From: CAIXSC01 sp046349935
GTDB taxonomy: Bacteria > Planctomycetota > Planctomycetia > Pirellulales > Pirellulaceae
Assembly: GCA_046349935.1 (NCBI GenBank)
Contig: JAXMBK010000005.1
Span: forward strand, 124,001 to 188,000
DNA length: 64,000 nucleotides
Direction of reading: 5' to 3'
The notes beneath the pieces were generated by a model. It had not been told where the DNA came from, made no database searches, and saw only the letters and a program-made list of their open reading frames with translations. The stretch's first letter is position 1. The number at the start of each line of letters is the position of its first letter. Below are positions 62,365-64,000 of this stretch, piece by piece. Position numbers and translations under genes: made by a program.

Positions 62365-62388
62365 GACAGGCTGGAAGCCTGTCCTACG
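62365..62388 (-). repeat. REP-like palindrome, copy I, inverted (overlaps DUF1501 copy 6 stop)
   Basis: On the minus strand, ACGTAG (stop 62386-62384) is followed by GACAGGCT-TCC-AGCCTGTC (62383-62365). It faces copies G and H across the convergent gene ends. Confidence 0.9.
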
Positions 62389-63901
62389 TGAGGATCTCTT
62401 GAATCACGGTGGCGCTTTGCACGCCGGTGAGGCGGTTTCGCAGGCCGTTGCGCAGGAAGAACAGGTCTTCGTGATGAAGGCCGAGCAGATGGAGGATCGT
62501 GGCGTGCCAATCGGGGACGCCGACGCGCCCCTCGACCGCTGCGAAGCCCAGTTCGTCGGTGGAGCCGTGCACGTAGCCCGACTTGACGCCGCCGCCCGCC
62601 ATCCAGGCGACCATGGCGTTCTTGTTGTGGTCGCGCCCCGCCTTCTTTTCGTCCTTGTCGTCGCCGATCTGCGCGATCGGGAGTCGGCCGAATTCGCCTC
62701 CCCACAGGACTAAGGTCGATTCGAGCAGCCCGCGCCGCTGGAGGTCGGTAAGCAAAGCGGCGATCGGTTGGTCGGTCCGCTCGCAGGCCGACTTGAGGCC
62801 GGTGAGCAGGTTGGAGTGATTGTCCCAGATCTGGCCGTCGATGAACAACTGGACGAACCGCACGCCGCGCTCGACGAGCCGCCGCGCATAGAGGCAACGG
62901 CGTCCATACGAATCAGTGGGTTCGCGACCGATGCCGTACTCTTCCAATGTGCGCGGCGACTCGGTTGCCAAATCCAACGCTTCGACGGTCGCCGTCTGCA
63001 TGCGCGCCGCGAGCTCATAGCTGGCGATGCGCGAGTCTAACCGCGGCTCCAGCGGGTGACGGTCGCGATGCAGGCGATCGAGTCGCCCGATGAGGCTGCG
63101 TTCGATGCGCGTCGCCTCCGCCGGCTCGTCGAAGTCGCGGTCGAGATTGAGCACGGGGGAGCCGGTCGAGCGGAAGCGCGTGCCTTGGTATAGGGGCGGC
63201 AAGTAGCCGGCCTGCCAGCTTTGCGTCTTGTTGATCGGCAAGCCGCGCGGGTCGTCGAGCACGATGTAGGCTGGAAGGTCTTGGTTTTCGCTGCCCAAAC
63301 CGTAGGCGACCCACGAGCCGAGCGCGGGGTGGCCCATCAGCTCCTGTCCGCTGTGAATCTTGAAGATCGCTGGCTCGTGCGTCAGGTTCGTCGTGTACAT
63401 GCCGCGCAGCAGCGTGATCTGGTCCACGCACTTCGACAAATGCGGCAGCGCGTCGCTCACCCACATGCCGCACTCGCCGTGTTGCGCAAACTTGAACAGC
63501 CCGCGCATCAGCGCACCGGCCTGTTGAGGACTCTCCACCTCGCCGGCGATCTTGTCGAAGTAAGACTGCCCGTGCAGTTTCTCGAGCTTCTCTTTGGGAT
63601 CGAACAGATCCATCTGGCTCGGACCGCCGTTCATGAACAGCTGAATGACCGCCTTCGCGCGCGGCTCGAAGTGGGGCGCTCGCGGTCGCAGATCATGACG
63701 CACCGGCGACGAGCCTGAAGCGGCAAGCGGCGCCGCGGCGAGTGGTCGGGGTTCTGTGGAGAGCCCCTCTCGCTCCAACAGCCACAGCAGGGCCGCGCCA
63801 GCCATGCTTCCGCCGACCGACTGAAGCCAATCGCGTCGCGCGACGTACGGCGGAGCGTTGGTGGGACTGAGCGGGATCGATTTGGGCGTCGTCGATGGCA
63901 T
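62384..63901 (-). CDS. DUF1501 family protein (copy 6)
   Basis: A 505-residue DUF1501 protein with leader YVARRDWLQSVGGSMAGAAL. Marks are AVIQLFMNGGPSQMDLFDPK, CGMWVSDALPHLSKCVDQIT and LVLWGGEFGRLPIAQIGDDK with GRDHNKNAMVAWMAGGGVKS. The C-terminus HHEDLFFLRNGLRNRLTGVQ is typical of the subtype. It is 12 bases downstream of the end of a PSCyt gene on the same strand, the standard DUF1553-DUF1501 operon. The stop codon is part of REP-like copy I. Confidence 0.92.
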   Translation of the reverse strand: MPSTTPKSIPLSPTNAPPYVARRDWLQSVGGSMAGAALLWLLEREGLSTEPRPLAAAPLAASGSSPVRHDLRPRAPHFEPRAKAVIQLFMNGGPSQMDLFDPKEKLEKLHGQSYFDKIAGEVESPQQAGALMRGLFKFAQHGECGMWVSDALPHLSKCVDQITLLRGMYTTNLTHEPAIFKIHSGQELMGHPALGSWVAYGLGSENQDLPAYIVLDDPRGLPINKTQSWQAGYLPPLYQGTRFRSTGSPVLNLDRDFDEPAEATRIERSLIGRLDRLHRDRHPLEPRLDSRIASYELAARMQTATVEALDLATESPRTLEEYGIGREPTDSYGRRCLYARRLVERGVRFVQLFIDGQIWDNHSNLLTGLKSACERTDQPIAALLTDLQRRGLLESTLVLWGGEFGRLPIAQIGDDKDEKKAGRDHNKNAMVAWMAGGGVKSGYVHGSTDELGFAAVEGRVGVPDWHATILHLLGLHHEDLFFLRNGLRNRLTGVQSATVIQEILT

Positions 63902-63913
63902 GGTTCGCCTCGC

Positions 63914-64000
63914 TCATTCCACGAACAGGAAGCCGGCGGAGTTCATTAGCGCATGAGCGGTTTGCGCGAGCGCACGTCGCTGCGTCTCAAGTTCCAGCAT
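63914..64000 (-). CDS. C-terminus of a DUF1553 (PSCyt) protein, cut by the window end
   Basis: The last 28 codons read MLELETQRRALAQTAHALMN then SAGFLFVE and stop, which matches the conserved DUF1553 ending (compare NAKEFLFRH and SNGYLFVD in the two complete PSCyt genes of the window). The frame is open to the window edge, so the visible ATG need not be the start. The stop is 12 bases before the ATG of DUF1501 copy 6. Confidence 0.85.
   Translation of the reverse strand: MLELETQRRALAQTAHALMNSAGFLFVE

Overview
This 64 kb window is chromosomal DNA from a high-GC planctomycete (Planctomycetota; I cannot name the species). The assignment rests on the protein families. There are six DUF1501 proteins with twin-arginine-like leaders, three planctomycete cytochrome (DUF1549/DUF1553) proteins, and one DUF1559 prepilin-type protein next to a small lipoprotein. 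A DUF6807/SMP-30 protein and a PknB-like kinase with a zinc-ribbon N-terminus and RDD tail also fit. I see no transposase, integrase, phage gene, CRISPR array, tRNA or rRNA.

Layout. 1-6.4 kb: the end of a coiled-coil protein, a terminator, glnE, then on the minus strand a DUF1501 gene and a TPR gene. 6.7-12.3 kb (plus): a one-pass membrane protein, then hpf, ptsN, an HPr gene and an RNase E/G gene, which form a nitrogen-PTS-like and RNA-decay block. 12.3-20.9 kb (minus): Nif3-like, PSCyt, phytase-like esterase, DUF1559, lipoprotein and the main-type sigma-70 factor. 21.5-23.3 kb (plus): an SDR, a small membrane protein and a 7Fe ferredoxin. 23.5-26.2 kb (minus): DUF1501, a membrane protein and DUF1499. 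26.4-33.1 kb: rarA (plus), a 1238-residue AsmA-like protein (minus) and an Hsp70 without the usual lid (plus). 33.4-42.5 kb: an Nramp-like transporter carrying four calcium-binding loops, DedA, an MFS transporter, thioredoxin reductase, CstA, and the DUF6807/SMP-30 fusion. 42.6-51.8 kb (minus): the kinase, PSCyt, two tandem DUF1501 genes, a beta-propeller lactonase and a family 4-type uracil-DNA glycosylase. 51.9-56.2 kb (plus): der, a membrane GTPase and a PfkB sugar kinase. 56.3-64 kb: DUF1501 plus cyclase (minus), facing a PQQ-propeller/hydrolase fusion and a cupin (plus), then DUF1501 and the last 28 codons of another PSCyt gene (minus).

How the parts fit. Housekeeping genes (glnE, RNase E/G, sigma factor, rarA, der, udg, trxB) alternate with secreted or membrane-bound planctomycete genes. 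DUF1501 and PSCyt genes are paired in two operons, the usual planctomycete arrangement. A 20-bp perfect palindrome lies between the divergent cyclase/DUF1501 and PQQ-hydrolase units and suggests joint control.

The most unusual non-coding signal is a short palindrome present in at least nine copies (stem ACAGGCT/AGCCTGT, loop TCC), preceded by CGTAG. Its outer base pairs covary between copies. In six genes the TAG of the element is the stop codon. It behaves like a REP-type element tied to gene 3' ends. The only gene-free stretch above 300 bases is 20895-21523, which holds a long imperfect palindrome.
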